Shown one piece after another: positions 8,548 to 19,462 of a stretch of 60,000 nucleotides of DNA. Numbering within the stretch: the first letter of the stretch is position 1; the number at the start of each line of letters is the position of its first letter. The notes beneath the pieces are model-generated. The model worked only from the letters and a program-made list of their open reading frames with translations, did no database searches and was not told the origin of the DNA. The stretch lies in contig OX442323.1 in NCBI GenBank assembly GCA_949358305.1, forward strand, positions 932,001-992,000, given 5' to 3'. Origin of the DNA: Strigamia acuminata (Eukaryota > Arthropoda > Chilopoda > Geophilomorpha > Linotaeniidae). The position numbers and the translations under genes were made by a program.

Positions 8548-10059
8548 TGTTGCAAACAACGTGGAAGTATTTTAGAAATTGCATTTTTTACTGTGTTTTA
8601 TGTCATAATAAATATTCATAGTGTAGTGGAATTTTTGCCTAATATTTTCATTTATTGCATTTCAGGTTTTTATCTTATTAAAACATTTTTTAGTGTTTTC
8701 AGTAATTTTAGTGTCTTTTGTGTTGATATTACATTTTAATTTACTGTTATTTCAAGTGTTTTCAAAGCTTTGTGTCTTATCTCATTGATTTCTTATGCAT
8801 TTTCATGATTTACGGCATTTTTAAGTACATTCGTCGAAGTGCAGTTCAGTTACGCTACACGCGTGACGTCATTTTTCCATTACTAGTCTCGTTTCGTTAG
8901 AACTTCTAACGCTTCGTTCTATACTTTCCGAGTTGTTAAGAATTCTATTTACAATTGCTTTCTACTAATTTAAGTCTGCTCTTTCGACTGGTGTGCTTTA
9001 TTATTGCCCAAGTGTTTTCGTTTCGTCAGTACGAACGTTCGTTGTCGGCCACCGCATGGGCGCGGCCGATAATGCTCGGTTCGTGTGGCTTACGATCTAT
9101 TTCAAAGTGTTGTGTTGAATAAATATTGTGATTTTGTGCAGGAAATAACATTTCCTAATTCTATTTAACATTCCTATGTGGTTTTTATTAACATTCTGTG
9201 CATCTAATTTCAAATGTACTGGTTTTACCGCCAACATGACGTTCGAGGCCGCCATGTTGGAATTTATCGGTAATTCGTTTTTGTTTCAATTTGTTTGCGA
9301 TGTATATTGATTGAATTGATTATACTATTTCATTACGATGTTTTTTAACCTGAATTCTTATGTTATTTTGTGTTTTAAAGCCATTTTAAATTCAAATCTT
9401 ACGGTTTCGTCATCATACTTGTCTGTGATTGGCTATCGCGATCGTCTGCTACACGATCATTGTTTTGTGCTTCGTTTTCATTGTTTTACTTATTGAATCG
9501 AATTGTTATGATTAGCTTTTTTATTCACTGCATTCTTGCGGTCATTTTGATATATTACAAACTGTAATCCGTGCTAATTTCACAATTTGTCAACTTTGCC
9601 TGTATTTCGTTTTCCTCCGTTGCCATGACAACGGAGAATTTTGTGTCTGTATTTCGCCGCTAATCGGCTTGGCGCGTGCCATTTTCGGTATTGCGCATGT
9701 GCGGCTCCCTTGAGGGCCAATTACATTCGTGTATTTTACTCAGTTTTCATCTAACCGTTCATTAAAGAAGTTGTTGAATTTTAGCTCGTGTTTAACTTTA
9801 TTTCCGCCATCTTTTCCAATGTGTCGGGAGTAGTTAATCTCTTTTCCCCGCTGGCTTATGGATAAACAAGCACTCGGATACCTTTCAACAGTGCTCTCGT
9901 TTGCTTTCTCCTCATGCAACAATGGATTCGGGAGTGATTATTGTGGTTTCCAGCACGGTTTATGTACGTACTTTGCTATACGATCATCAAATCTTAGTGG
10001 CGGGAATTTCAAACCGCAAATGCCCATTTCTTCTATATTCGTGTTGACCGACCGCAACA
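8548..10059 (+). repeat. BEL-1 right (3') LTR
   Basis: This copy of 729-2240 at a 7819 bp offset has one visible substitution (9086). It carries the same CRE (8864-8871), X-box-like site (9619-9632) and NRF1-like site (9692-9704). It is preceded at 8488-8547 by a 3' UTR with no polypurine tract on the coding strand. It is followed by TCGAATA (10060-10066), identical to the first 7 nt of the leader after the left LTR, and then by satellite. Confidence 0.92.
9619..9632 (+). promoter_or_regulatory. RFX X-box-like palindrome in BEL-1 right LTR
   Basis: GTTGCCATGACAAC, identical to 1800-1813. Confidence 0.45.
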
Positions 10060-10066
10060 TCGAATA

Positions 10067-12598
10067 ACAAACACCACAAGATTAATGTCTCTGAATGTTC
10101 AGAAATAGTGTTTAAACCTTAGTAGAAGGCTCCAATGTAAGTTTTAGAAACATCTAACTAATGATTTGGGAGAATAGACTTTTGATCTCATCACAGTTGA
10201 CTTAGCACAAACACCACAAGACCAATGTCTCTGAATGTTCAGAAATAGTGTTTAAACCTTAGTAGAAGGCTCCAATGTAAGTTTTAGAAACATCTAACTA
10301 ATGATTTGGGAGAATAGACTTTTGATCTCATCACAGTTGACTTAGCACAAACACCACAAGACCAATGTCTCTGAATGTTCAGAAATAGTGTTTAAACCTT
10401 AGTAGAAGGCTCCAATGTAAGTTTTAGAAACATCTAACTAATGATTTGGGAGAATAGACTTTTGATCTCATCACAGTTGACTTAGCACAAACACCACAAG
10501 ACCAATGTTTCTGAATGTTCAGAAATAGTGTTTAAACCTTAGTAGAAGGCTCCAATGTAAGTTTTAGAAACATCTAACCAATGATTTGGGAGAATAGACT
10601 TTTGATCTCATCACAGTTGACTTAGCACAAACACCACAAGTCCAATGTCTCTGAATGTAAAGAAATAGTGTTTAAACCTTAGTAGAAGCCTTCAATGTAA
10701 GTTTTAGCAACATCCAAGCAATACATTTTGAAAAAAAAATTTTGAGCTTATTTCACATCGCAGTTGACTTAGCACAAACACCACAAGACCAATGTCTCTG
10801 AATGTTCAGAAATAGTGTTTAAACCTTAGTAGAAGGCTCCAATGTAAGTTTTAGAAACATCTAACCAATGATTTGGGAGAATAGACTTTTGATCTCATCA
10901 CAGTTGACTTAGCACAAACACCACAAGTCCAATGTCTCTGAATGTTCAGAAATAGTGTTTAAACCTTAGTAGAAGCCTTCAATGTAAGTTTTAGCAACAT
11001 CCAAGCAATACATTTTGAAAAAAAAATTTTGAGCTTATTTCACATCGCAGTTGACTTAGCACAAACACCACAAGACCAATGTCTCTGAATGTTCAGAAAT
11101 AGTGTTTAAACCTTAGTAGAAGGCTCCGATGTAAGTTTTAGAAACATCTAACCAATGATTTGGGAGAATAGACTTTTGATCTCATCACAGTTGACTTAGC
11201 ACAAACACCACAAGTCCAATGTCTCTGAATGTTCAGAAATAGTGTTTAAACCTTAGTAGAAGCCTTCAATTTAAATTTTAGCAACATCCAAGCACTGATT
11301 TGGGAGAATAGACTTTTGATCTCATCACAGTTGACTTAGCACAAACACCACAAGTCCAATGTCTCTGAATGTTCAGAAATAGTGTTTAAACCTTAGTAGA
11401 AGACTTCAATGTAAGTTTTAGCAACATCCAAGCGCTGATTTGGGAGAATAGACTTTTGATCTCATCACAGTTGACTTAGCACAAACACCACAAGACAAAT
11501 GTCTCTGAATGTTCAGAAATAGTGTTTAAACCTTAGTAGAAGACTTCAATGTAAGTTTTAGCAACATCCAAGCACTGATTTGGGAGAATAGACTTTTGAT
11601 CTCATCACAGTTGACTTAGCACAAACACCACAAGATCAATGTTTCTGAATGTTCAGAAATAGTGTTTAAACCTTAGTAGAAGGCTCCAATGTAAGTTTTA
11701 GAAACATCTAACCAATGATTTGGGAGAATAGACTTTTGATCTCATCACAGTTGACTTAGCACAAACACCACAAGTCCAATGTCTCTGAATGTTCAGAAAT
11801 AGTGTTTAAACCTTAGTAGAAGGCTCCAATGTAAGTTTTAGAAACATCTAACTAATGATTTGGGAGAATAGACTTTTGATCTCATCACAGTTGACTTAGC
11901 ACAAACACCACAAGTCCAATGTCTCTGAATGTTCAGAAATAGTGTTTAAACCTTAGTAGAAGACTTCAATGTAAGTTTTAGCAACATCCAAGCACTGATT
12001 TGGGAGAATAGACTTTTGATCTCATCACAGTTGACTTAGCACAAACACCACAAGATTAATGTCTCTGAATGTTCAGAAATAGTGTTTAAACCTTAGTAGA
12101 AGGCTCCAATGTAAGTTTTAGAAACATCTAACTAATGATTTGGGAGAATAGACTTTTGATCTCATCACAGTTGACTTAGCACAAACACCACAAGACCAAT
12201 GTCTCTGAATGTTCAGAAATAGTGTTTAAACCTTAGTAGAAGGCTCCAATGTAAGTTTTAGAAACATCTAACTAATGATTTGGGAGAATAGACTTTTGAT
12301 CTCATCACAGTTGACTTAGCACAAACACCACAAGACCAATGTCTCTGAATGTTCAGAAATAGTGTTTAAACCTTAGTAGAAGGCTCCAATGTAAGTTTTA
12401 GAAACATCTAACTAATGATTTGGGAGAATAGACTTTTGATCTCATCACAGTTGACTTAGCACAAACACCACAAGACCAATGTTTCTGAATGTTCAGAAAT
12501 AGTGTTTAAACCTTAGTAGAAGGCTCCAATGTAAGTTTTAGAAACATCTAACCAATGATTTGGGAGAATAGACTTTTGATCTCATCACAGTTGACTTA
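10067..12598. repeat. Satellite array, block 1 (140/147 bp monomers, about 18 copies)
   Basis: Tandem monomers begin ACAAACACCACAAG and recur every 140 bp (10067, 10207, 10347, 10487, 10627...). Two monomers in this block (starting 10627 and 10914) are 147 bp. They replace the segment after the AACATC motif with a stretch containing an A run (TTTTGAAAAAAAAATTTTGAG). Each standard monomer has a short inverted pair CTGAA-TG-TTCAG. Diagnostic variants (GATTAAT, GACCAAT, GTCCAAT, GACAAAT; GGCTCC or GACTTC; AACTAATG, AACCAATG or AAGCACTG) recur in fixed order, so there is a higher-order repeat. The block contains no coding frame. Confidence 0.97.
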
Positions 12599-14161
12599 TG
12601 TTGCAGGTCAACAAGACAGACAGAAAGGAATGGCGATGCGTATCCAAATTCAAGACACTTGAGCTCGCCCAAGGTCGTATGGCGTGGCTAGTACGAAAAT
12701 CGCACTGGAGAGCAATAAATCCGCAACAAATGGCATTGTTGTACCGCTGGAACAATGTGGAGAACACCTGCACCAAGTATCCAATAGGTGGCGGAAACAT
12801 AAGTTGGCCTGAGAATTTTTAAACTACTCACTACACATTGGATGTGTTTGAAAATAAGCCTAAAACAAGAGCTAATAAAACACAACACATTTATTCAAAG
12901 GTTGGTTAATAACTGAAGAAATTACAGCAATTAGATTGGTTCTTAGAGAACCGCACATGCGCAGTACCGAATATGGCACGCGCCAGGCCGATAGCGGCGA
13001 AATACAGATACACGAAAGATTCCGTTACCATGGTAACGGAGGAAACAAGATCACGGCAAAGTTGGCATTTGCTTAAAAATGCACTAAAAATACATTGAAA
13101 TACATTGAAATGACCACAAGAATGCGGTGAACAAAAAAGCTAATCACAACAATGTCAAAAAACACGTTAAACAATGAGATATTAGCAATAAACCGATCTC
13201 GGAAAGAAAGGATTGACGATAGCCAATCACAGGCCAGGAAAATTACATAACGATCACATTTGAATTTCGATCGGTACAAAAGCACAAAATTATCAAAGAA
13301 TACATACTGAATAATAACGCAATGTAATAGTAAATGCAAATTATGTGATATAAAATACAAAAATAACGGTTACATTGTGTAATCGTCGCTTGGGACAAAC
13401 ATGGCGACCGGCGAACATAACAAAGGTGTTGGATCAAACATGGCGTCCGGCGAACATAACATCGGCGGCAAAACTACACGTAAAATGAATGTAAAAACAC
13501 TAAATGTAAATAATCAATAAAGTATCGATTAAATTATAAGAATAATTATCAATTCTCTTCACAAAACATCGGAATAAAATACACAGATTGAATAAATACG
13601 AATTTATCGGCCAAACGAACATTCCCGGCTGCGCTTTTATGGCAGACGGAAACGAACGTTCAAACCAATCAAACGGAACTTCCAAAGCAGTTTTGATGCA
13701 TCTAGATAGAAAGAGCATGCTTGAAATAGTCTAAACGAATGCTTAATAAAATTCCAAGTGATTTGAAAAGTACTAAACAAAAGGTTAGAAGGCGGAACCG
13801 TAACTTTACGGGAAACAGAAATATGACGTCACTAGCATCGCAAATGTATGCTAGGAAACGAAATTTGCACCAAAACAGTTCGAAATCAATACAAACTCTC
13901 AAAAAACAAGTGAATAAGTCAATAAATGCACGGAATAAGATATTTGAAATCAATACAAAGCATAAACATTACTGAATATTGAAAAGTATGAATAAAAATC
14001 AAGTCAAAACACTTTAATAAGCAATAAAAAAATCTGAAAAGTGAAAAAATACCAATTAGGCAAAGGAAATTAAAACACTTAAAGATTTTAATAAACTCAA
14101 AGTAAATGGTAAAAATATTGACAATAAAATAGCACAACAATTTCTACGCTGTCTTGCAACA
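12599..14161 (-). repeat. BEL-2 3' LTR
   Basis: This 1563 bp LTR has TG/CA ends. It contains the NRF1-like CCGCACATGCGCA (12951-12963), the X-box-like GTTACCATGGTAAC (13024-13037), two near-repeats ATGGCGACCGGCGAACATAA and ATGGCGTCCGGCGAACATAA (13401-13460, YY1/Pho-like ATGGCG cores) and the CRE TGACGTCA (13824-13831). Small open frames inside it are not supported as genes. Confidence 0.93.
13024..13037. promoter_or_regulatory. Perfect RFX X-box-like palindrome in BEL-2 3' LTR
   Basis: GTTACCATGGTAAC is a perfect 14 bp palindrome that fits the X-box consensus. It sits in the same relative place as the site in BEL-1 (about 1.1 kb into the LTR). Confidence 0.5.
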
Positions 14162-14164
14162 GCG
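14147..14164 (-). other. Hairpin across the internal/3' LTR boundary, BEL-2
   Basis: CGCTGT and ACAGCG pair over a 6-nt loop; the LTR boundary (14161/14162) lies inside one arm. Compared with BEL-1 and BEL-3 (CGTTG/CAACG), a T-A pair is replaced by C-G. One partner lies in the internal region and the other in the LTR. Confidence 0.5.
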
Positions 14165-14221
14165 AATTGCCGGCGAGAGGACAGAGATGGAGAACCACGC
14201 AAAAAAATCACAAAAGAAAAA

Positions 14222-17200
14222 TCACTCAAGTTCTAGGGCTCTCACATGCTTGACTGACCTTTTCAACTCACGTCCATCGGGTAGCACAACTTTTATAACA
14301 CGGATTTGACCATCCTCACCGGGAAAAATTTTCTTTATCCTAGCAAGGGGCCAAAAATATGGGTTAGTACCCATTTTCTCTAGCAACACGATTTGGTCTA
14401 CTTTAGGGTTTTTGAAGAACTTATCACCTTTGGATTCATAAAAAATCCTCAATTGCATGAGGTAACTCTTTTTCCAAATTTTCCAGAACTCCCAAATAAA
14501 TTGGCGTCGTTTAATGTCCAGTTTTCTTAAATCTGATTTTTTAATTGCACTCAGTTGTTTGTTTATTACGTATTTTGGCATGCCTCCTGTTAGAAAGTTT
14601 TCAGGTGCCAAAATTCTACCACCATCTACACTGTCTGGGAGGTAACTTAAGGGTCGGGAATTTAGCACTGAACTTATTTCCAAGACCAATGTTTGGAGAG
14701 TTTCCAAGTCTACAGTGCTGCGCAACAAAGTTTTTCGAAGTTTATCTTTTACTGAGCGGACTAAGCGCTCCCACGCTCCGCCCATCCATGGAGACAGCGG
14801 TGGGATGAAAGTCCAAAGCACCCTCTTTTCGGATAGGAAAGTTTTCACATCTGAATGACCGATGAGTTTCCCCCATGATTGTAATTCGAGGCTTCCGCGC
14901 TCAAACGTCTTACTGTTGTCAGAGAAAATCTTCCCGGGGTATCCATAGCGTGCCCCAAATCTTCTCATTGCAAGCAAAAACTTTGGCACAGAAAGGTCCT
15001 CTGATACTTCTAAATGTATGGAACGGGTCACCATACACGTAAAAAGCAAGATATATACTTTTTTCTTTTCTTTCTTGTTGCTGCCGACATAAATGGGACC
15101 CAAGTGGTCAACTCCGGTGTTTTGAAATGGCGCCGCTGGTGTCACACGTTCAGCAGGAAGGTCACCCGTTGAAGGGTTGTTGCGTGCAAGTTTTCCTCGT
15201 CGGCAAATCTCACATTCTCGAATAACTGTTTGTATAGTTCTTCGTCCTCTTATAATCCAAAATTGTTCGCGTAGGTGATACAAAGTTTCGCTTATGTCAC
15301 CGTGAAGCAACTCCAAATGCACTTTTTTAATTAACAGTCTTGTTATCCAACTATCATAATGCAAAATAATTGGATACACTTCATCAAATGTCAATAAAGA
15401 TTTTTTCAAGCGGCTACGAAGTCGAAGTAATCCGTCCTCGTCAATGAAGAGCTCGAAATTGCGTAGGGTGGAATGTTTAGACAGTTTTCTTTTGTTTTTC
15501 ACATCATCAATCTCCTCAGAAAAATGTAGTTTCTGGGAAAATTGCAGGATCTTCAATTGGTTGTCCTCTAACTCGAGTGGCGAGAGAGGCTCACCGCGCA
15601 AAAGTTTGTTTTTCCATCGCAAAATATACGAAAAAACTCTCAAAAGTTTGTTGTAATTCCGGAAACGTTTGAAAAATTGTCCAATAAAACTTTCCTTAAC
15701 TTGAATAGTCATCACTACAATTTTTCGTTCCTCTTCTGGAAGAATCTCTTGTATAATTTCTGTTTTTTCTAGTTTTGAGACATCAACTCCAAACCACCAA
15801 AGTTTATTTTGCATCAATGTTTTTGAGTTATGTGGTCGAGTCAACAAATCTGCTGGGTTAAATTCCGTTGGTACGTGAGACCATTGTTCGGGTTTGGTGG
15901 AAGAAATAATTTCTTGAACACGGTTTGAGACGTATGGCTTCCATACGTTCTTGTCCGAATTTATCCAGGCTAGAGTTATGGTGGAGTCCGAGTAGTATCG
16001 CACTTCAGTGACCGGGTAACCGGGAAGAAAGTTTTTTAACAGGTACTTGGTCATTCGCACTCCTACCACTGCTGCAGTTAATTCAAGTCGAGGAAGAGTC
16101 ACTTTTTTCGTCGGCGCAATACGACATTTACTCAACAATAAAGTTCTTTTGCCCTCCAGATTGACGACAAAAATTGAACAGCCAAATGCCTTTGTGCTTG
16201 CGTCACAGAAAACTTCTAAAGTGATGTCTTGACCGGAATAAGTCTGCAGCCAACGTTGTACTTTCAATTCTTTCAATTTTTGTATGTCTTGACTCCATTC
16301 TTCGACTTCTTTTTTCTCTGAGTCAAGAATCTTTTCATCCCAGTTTTTTGTTCTAATCCAGATTGCTTGAACTAGCAGTTTCATTTGAAGCACAACAGGA
16401 GCAATGAGTCCCATTGGATCGAATATGGAAGCCATTAATGAAACAACTTCTCGCTTCGTATTCGGAATTTTTTCAATTGTCGGAATGTTAAACATCATGA
16501 CATCTTCTGCCGTGTTCCACAATATTCCAAGCATTTTTATAATTCCTAAGTCCGAAAACTCCTCTCCTCGCATATGAAAACCTTCTTTTTTCAAATTGTT
16601 GAAGACGTCCTTGCTTGAGGTCGCCCACTTCACGAGGGGAAGCTTTCCGTCGTCTAATATCATTTTCAGTTTCTCGCAATGTGATGTTGTGTCGGCTGTA
16701 AAATCTCCTCCTGACGTCAAATCATCCATGAAGATTCCATCATCGAGTGCGTCGACTTCTTTTGCATGAGTTTCTTCAAATTGTTTCGCTTGTTTCCTAA
16801 TCGTCGCACACAAGAGGAATGGAGAAGAAATGACGCCAAATGGCACGACAATCATTCGCAGAACCATTAGATTATTCCACAAATTTTGCCATGAGTATGG
16901 CTCTTTGAAATAGTCACGAGCGACCCACAAAAAACGTAAAAAGTTTGTTTGAGTTGGGTTGATCATAACCTGGAGAAACGCTTGCTTAATGTCTGCTATT
17001 ATTGGAATACAATAGAGACGGAATCTCACAATAACGAGTATTAAGTCTGGATTAAGGGAGGGTCCCGGAAATAAACAGTCATTGAGGGAAAGTTTCCCCT
17101 TCTTGGATGAAGACGCGTTGAACACTACTCGAAATTTCGTCGTGTCTCGATCCTCCTTGATTACAGGATGGTGAGGTATATTGTATGTTCTTTTCTTCAG

Positions 17201-19462
17201 AAAACGCTCTTCTTTTGGGACTTCCTCCGCGTGATTTTCGTGAATATACTGCCACATGGACTCGTCGTAACGTTTTTTGTAGTCCTCGTTGGCATCTATT
17301 CTTTTGAGCGTGTTGGCCAGTTGATTCATGGCCAATTCCCAATTGGACTCCAAGTCGACTTCCTGTCCGTTGAATGGCAGCATGACTTCATAACGTCCAT
17401 CGTCTAGACGCTTCGTAGTTGATTCGAATCGATCGCGAATAAAGTCGGATTCTTTTTCTCCCGCATTTATTCCGATTGCTTCCAAGTTCCACAGTTTGTC
17501 CAATTTTTCTTGGATGTCTAAGTCGCATGTATTGCAACATGTTGTCAATTCTTCATCATCTTCGAATAAATTGGTGTTCCCCGCCGCTCCGGACAAGACC
17601 CATCCAAAAATTGTATTTATTAATCCAAGATCTGCGTTTACTTTTTTCTTGCCGTCCTTAACGACCTTCCACCACACGTCGACTCCTAAAAGCACGTCGA
17701 TTTGAGAAGTCTTAGCTGGTAGGTCTTCAGCAAGTTCAAGGTTTAACTTCTTCACCTTGTCTATTATTGATGAGTTAAGAATGCCCTGCACTCGTGGCAA
17801 ATTTTCCACAGAAAGCATTGAAAGTTTCAAATCTTGAGTGTCATTTTTACTTTGCAATGTGACATTAAACACATCATAGTCCGTGGCTGCTGGAGACGAG
17901 TCGTTGAATCTCTGTGTGGTGGCAGAGACACTGCCGCATTTTTTCAGTTTCAGTCTTTCAACAAATTCTTTTGTGATGAACGATCGATGGCTTGCCGGAT
18001 CAATCATCCCTCGAATGCTGTGAGTTCCTCCTGATTTGGTCTTGAGGTCCGCAGTGAAGATCATTAGTTGTAGAGTCGTCGAGATCGCGCATGAAACATG
18101 TGTTGTTACTTGTGGCTCCTTCGGCTTCTCCGCAGCGTTCGTTGAATTCTTCACTTCGGATTTTTTGCATATTGTGGAATGGTGTCGCCCACCACAATGT
18201 TTACAAGAAAATTTGACCTTGCAGTCTCCCACTCTATGTCCAGTTCTGAAACAGTTAAAACACAGTCTGTTTTTCTTTACTATTTCGATTTTCGCGTTGA
18301 TTTCGAAATCCTTTTTACAAGAGCCGTTTAAATGTTCATCATCACAAAAAATGCACTTGCTTGTCCTTGAAGGCACACTCTTGCTGTCAGATTTCGTTTC
18401 ATTCTTTGTTTTGGCACTAGTAGACTGCTTGGCGTCTTGAGTAGCTGCGCACGTGGTCATTGAACCTTTCACTTTCGGTTTCTCCACTTCAGATTTTTCA
18501 TTCTTGTCTTTTTTCGATTTTTCAGAAACGCTTTCAGTTCGTTCGGCCATCGCAACTTCATTCACAAAGAAATTGAGCAACGTAACAATGTTCTTATTTT
18601 GAATTCCGTGAACCTGGTAAAATCTTAATGCCATTGAAGTTGGAAACTTGCTAATTATGTCTGGCAATAAGAAGGCTCCGGAAGTCTGAATAGGAATTTT
18701 AAGTTGCTCTAAAAGTCTAATAGTCGCAGAAATCTTGGTCAAGTTTGTTTTTATCGCTTTTGTTGGATAAATACTCGAAACCACCTTTAATTCTCGAATT
18801 GATTTTATTAACGCAGTTTGTTGTGCATCCTCATCACCAAAATGTCTTTCGAGTTCTTCTCTTGCAAGGTCATAGGATTCCTCGATCAGGGGAAAAGTTG
18901 AGATGAGAATTGCCGCTTCTCCAGTACACATAGTTTGTAAATACTGGAGTTTTTCAATGTTACTCAGGCCTGGATCCTTGTGTACGGAGGTCTCGAAGTT
19001 GCTTTTGAATGTTCTGTACTTCAAAATATCTCCGTCGAATTTTACGGAATCCAGTTTGGGCAGCTTCGAATTTTTTCTAAACGTTGCTGTCGCGTTCAAG
19101 GTTGTGTTCTGATTTGAGCTTGTCGACGTATTTAATCTTCCTCCCAAAGTTGGAAGTGATCGCTTTGAAATTTCGTATCTCGTGCGAAGAAGATCCACTC
19201 TTGCTTGCATAGTCTCAAGCTTGTCAATGCATTCTAGATAATAGTTGTGATCCGAATATTCCTGTAGATCATTCAAAGCACCAACAATTCTAGTTTCTTT
19301 TGGGTTCGCAGTTTGCACCAGCGCTTCCAGTTCACCTGGATCTGCTGTCTTCTCCGATATAGACAACAAATGATTCATTGCAGTGACTTGCGATTCCCAA
19401 CGTTGTTGTTGCACTTCGATTTGATCCTCAGTTAGAAGATCTCTCATTGTAGGTTCCGCCAT
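14222..19462 (-). CDS. BEL/Pao Gag-Pol polyprotein, family 2 (1746 aa)
   Basis: This intact frame has the same length and domain order as the BEL-1 protein (DUF1759-type Gag, three zinc knuckles, DUF1758-type protease, RT with FMDD, RNase H, HHCC integrase with D, D, E, DUF5641-type tail). It differs from BEL-1 only at scattered residues. The important one is in the protease loop: BEL-1 and BEL-3 read DPGSHRSF, but here it is DPASHRSF (codon GCA at 17995-17993). The Gly after the catalytic Asp is near-invariant in aspartic proteases, so the protease may be impaired even though the frame is open. The start Met is equivalent to that of BEL-1. The stop is followed at once by sequence unlike BEL-1. 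Confidence 0.95.
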   Translation of the reverse strand: MAEPTMRDLLTEDQIEVQQQRWESQVTAMNHLLSISEKTADPGELEALVQTANPKETRIVGALNDLQEYSDHNYYLECIDKLETMQARVDLLRTRYEISKRSLPTLGGRLNTSTSSNQNTTLNATATFRKNSKLPKLDSVKFDGDILKYRTFKSNFETSVHKDPGLSNIEKLQYLQTMCTGEAAILISTFPLIEESYDLAREELERHFGDEDAQQTALIKSIRELKVVSSIYPTKAIKTNLTKISATIRLLEQLKIPIQTSGAFLLPDIISKFPTSMALRFYQVHGIQNKNIVTLLNFFVNEVAMAERTESVSEKSKKDKNEKSEVEKPKVKGSMTTCAATQDAKQSTSAKTKNETKSDSKSVPSRTSKCIFCDDEHLNGSCKKDFEINAKIEIVKKNRLCFNCFRTGHRVGDCKVKFSCKHCGGRHHSTICKKSEVKNSTNAAEKPKEPQVTTHVSCAISTTLQLMIFTADLKTKSGGTHSIRGMIDPASHRSFITKEFVERLKLKKCGSVSATTQRFNDSSPAATDYDVFNVTLQSKNDTQDLKLSMLSVENLPRVQGILNSSIIDKVKKLNLELAEDLPAKTSQIDVLLGVDVWWKVVKDGKKKVNADLGLINTIFGWVLSGAAGNTNLFEDDEELTTCCNTCDLDIQEKLDKLWNLEAIGINAGEKESDFIRDRFESTTKRLDDGRYEVMLPFNGQEVDLESNWELAMNQLANTLKRIDANEDYKKRYDESMWQYIHENHAEEVPKEERFLKKRTYNIPHHPVIKEDRDTTKFRVVFNASSSKKGKLSLNDCLFPGPSLNPDLILVIVRFRLYCIPIIADIKQAFLQVMINPTQTNFLRFLWVARDYFKEPYSWQNLWNNLMVLRMIVVPFGVISSPFLLCATIRKQAKQFEETHAKEVDALDDGIFMDDLTSGGDFTADTTSHCEKLKMILDDGKLPLVKWATSSKDVFNNLKKEGFHMRGEEFSDLGIIKMLGILWNTAEDVMMFNIPTIEKIPNTKREVVSLMASIFDPMGLIAPVVLQMKLLVQAIWIRTKNWDEKILDSEKKEVEEWSQDIQKLKELKVQRWLQTYSGQDITLEVFCDASTKAFGCSIFVVNLEGKRTLLLSKCRIAPTKKVTLPRLELTAAVVGVRMTKYLLKNFLPGYPVTEVRYYSDSTITLAWINSDKNVWKPYVSNRVQEIISSTKPEQWSHVPTEFNPADLLTRPHNSKTLMQNKLWWFGVDVSKLEKTEIIQEILPEEERKIVVMTIQVKESFIGQFFKRFRNYNKLLRVFSYILRWKNKLLRGEPLSPLELEDNQLKILQFSQKLHFSEEIDDVKNKRKLSKHSTLRNFELFIDEDGLLRLRSRLKKSLLTFDEVYPIILHYDSWITRLLIKKVHLELLHGDISETLYHLREQFWIIRGRRTIQTVIRECEICRRGKLARNNPSTGDLPAERVTPAAPFQNTGVDHLGPIYVGSNKKEKKKVYILLFTCMVTRSIHLEVSEDLSVPKFLLAMRRFGARYGYPGKIFSDNSKTFERGSLELQSWGKLIGHSDVKTFLSEKRVLWTFIPPLSPWMGGAWERLVRSVKDKLRKTLLRSTVDLETLQTLVLEISSVLNSRPLSYLPDSVDGGRILAPENFLTGGMPKYVINKQLSAIKKSDLRKLDIKRRQFIWEFWKIWKKSYLMQLRIFYESKGDKFFKNPKVDQIVLLEKMGTNPYFWPLARIKKIFPGEDGQIRVIKVVLPDGRELKRSVKHVRALELE

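Larger units (their letters stand above)
729..10059 (+). mobile_element. BEL/Pao LTR retrotransposon, family 1 (BEL-1), complete
   Basis: This element is 9331 bp: LTR 729-2240, leader 2241-3246, one gag-pol ORF 3247-8487, short 3' UTR, LTR 8548-10059. LTR ends are TGTTGC...GCAACA. The two 1512 bp LTRs differ at one site that I could see (C at 1267, T at 9086). Its left LTR is also the 3' LTR of an upstream copy (1-668), so no left target duplication exists here. On the right the LTR is followed by 7 bp (TCGAATA) that match the start of the leader, then by satellite. Seen: boundaries, LTR identity and intact ORF. Inferred: a recent and possibly still competent element. Confidence 0.92.

Noticed and set aside
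10067-12598. CENP-B box in the satellite monomer
   Set aside because: No TTCG....A..CGGG-type motif is present. Only a short CTGAA-TG-TTCAG inverted pair was found.
14545-18440. Antisense open frames opposite BEL gag-pol (e.g. 18036-18440, 41733-42128, 4269-4667)
   Set aside because: They mirror strongly coding sequence on the other strand and have no domain of their own.
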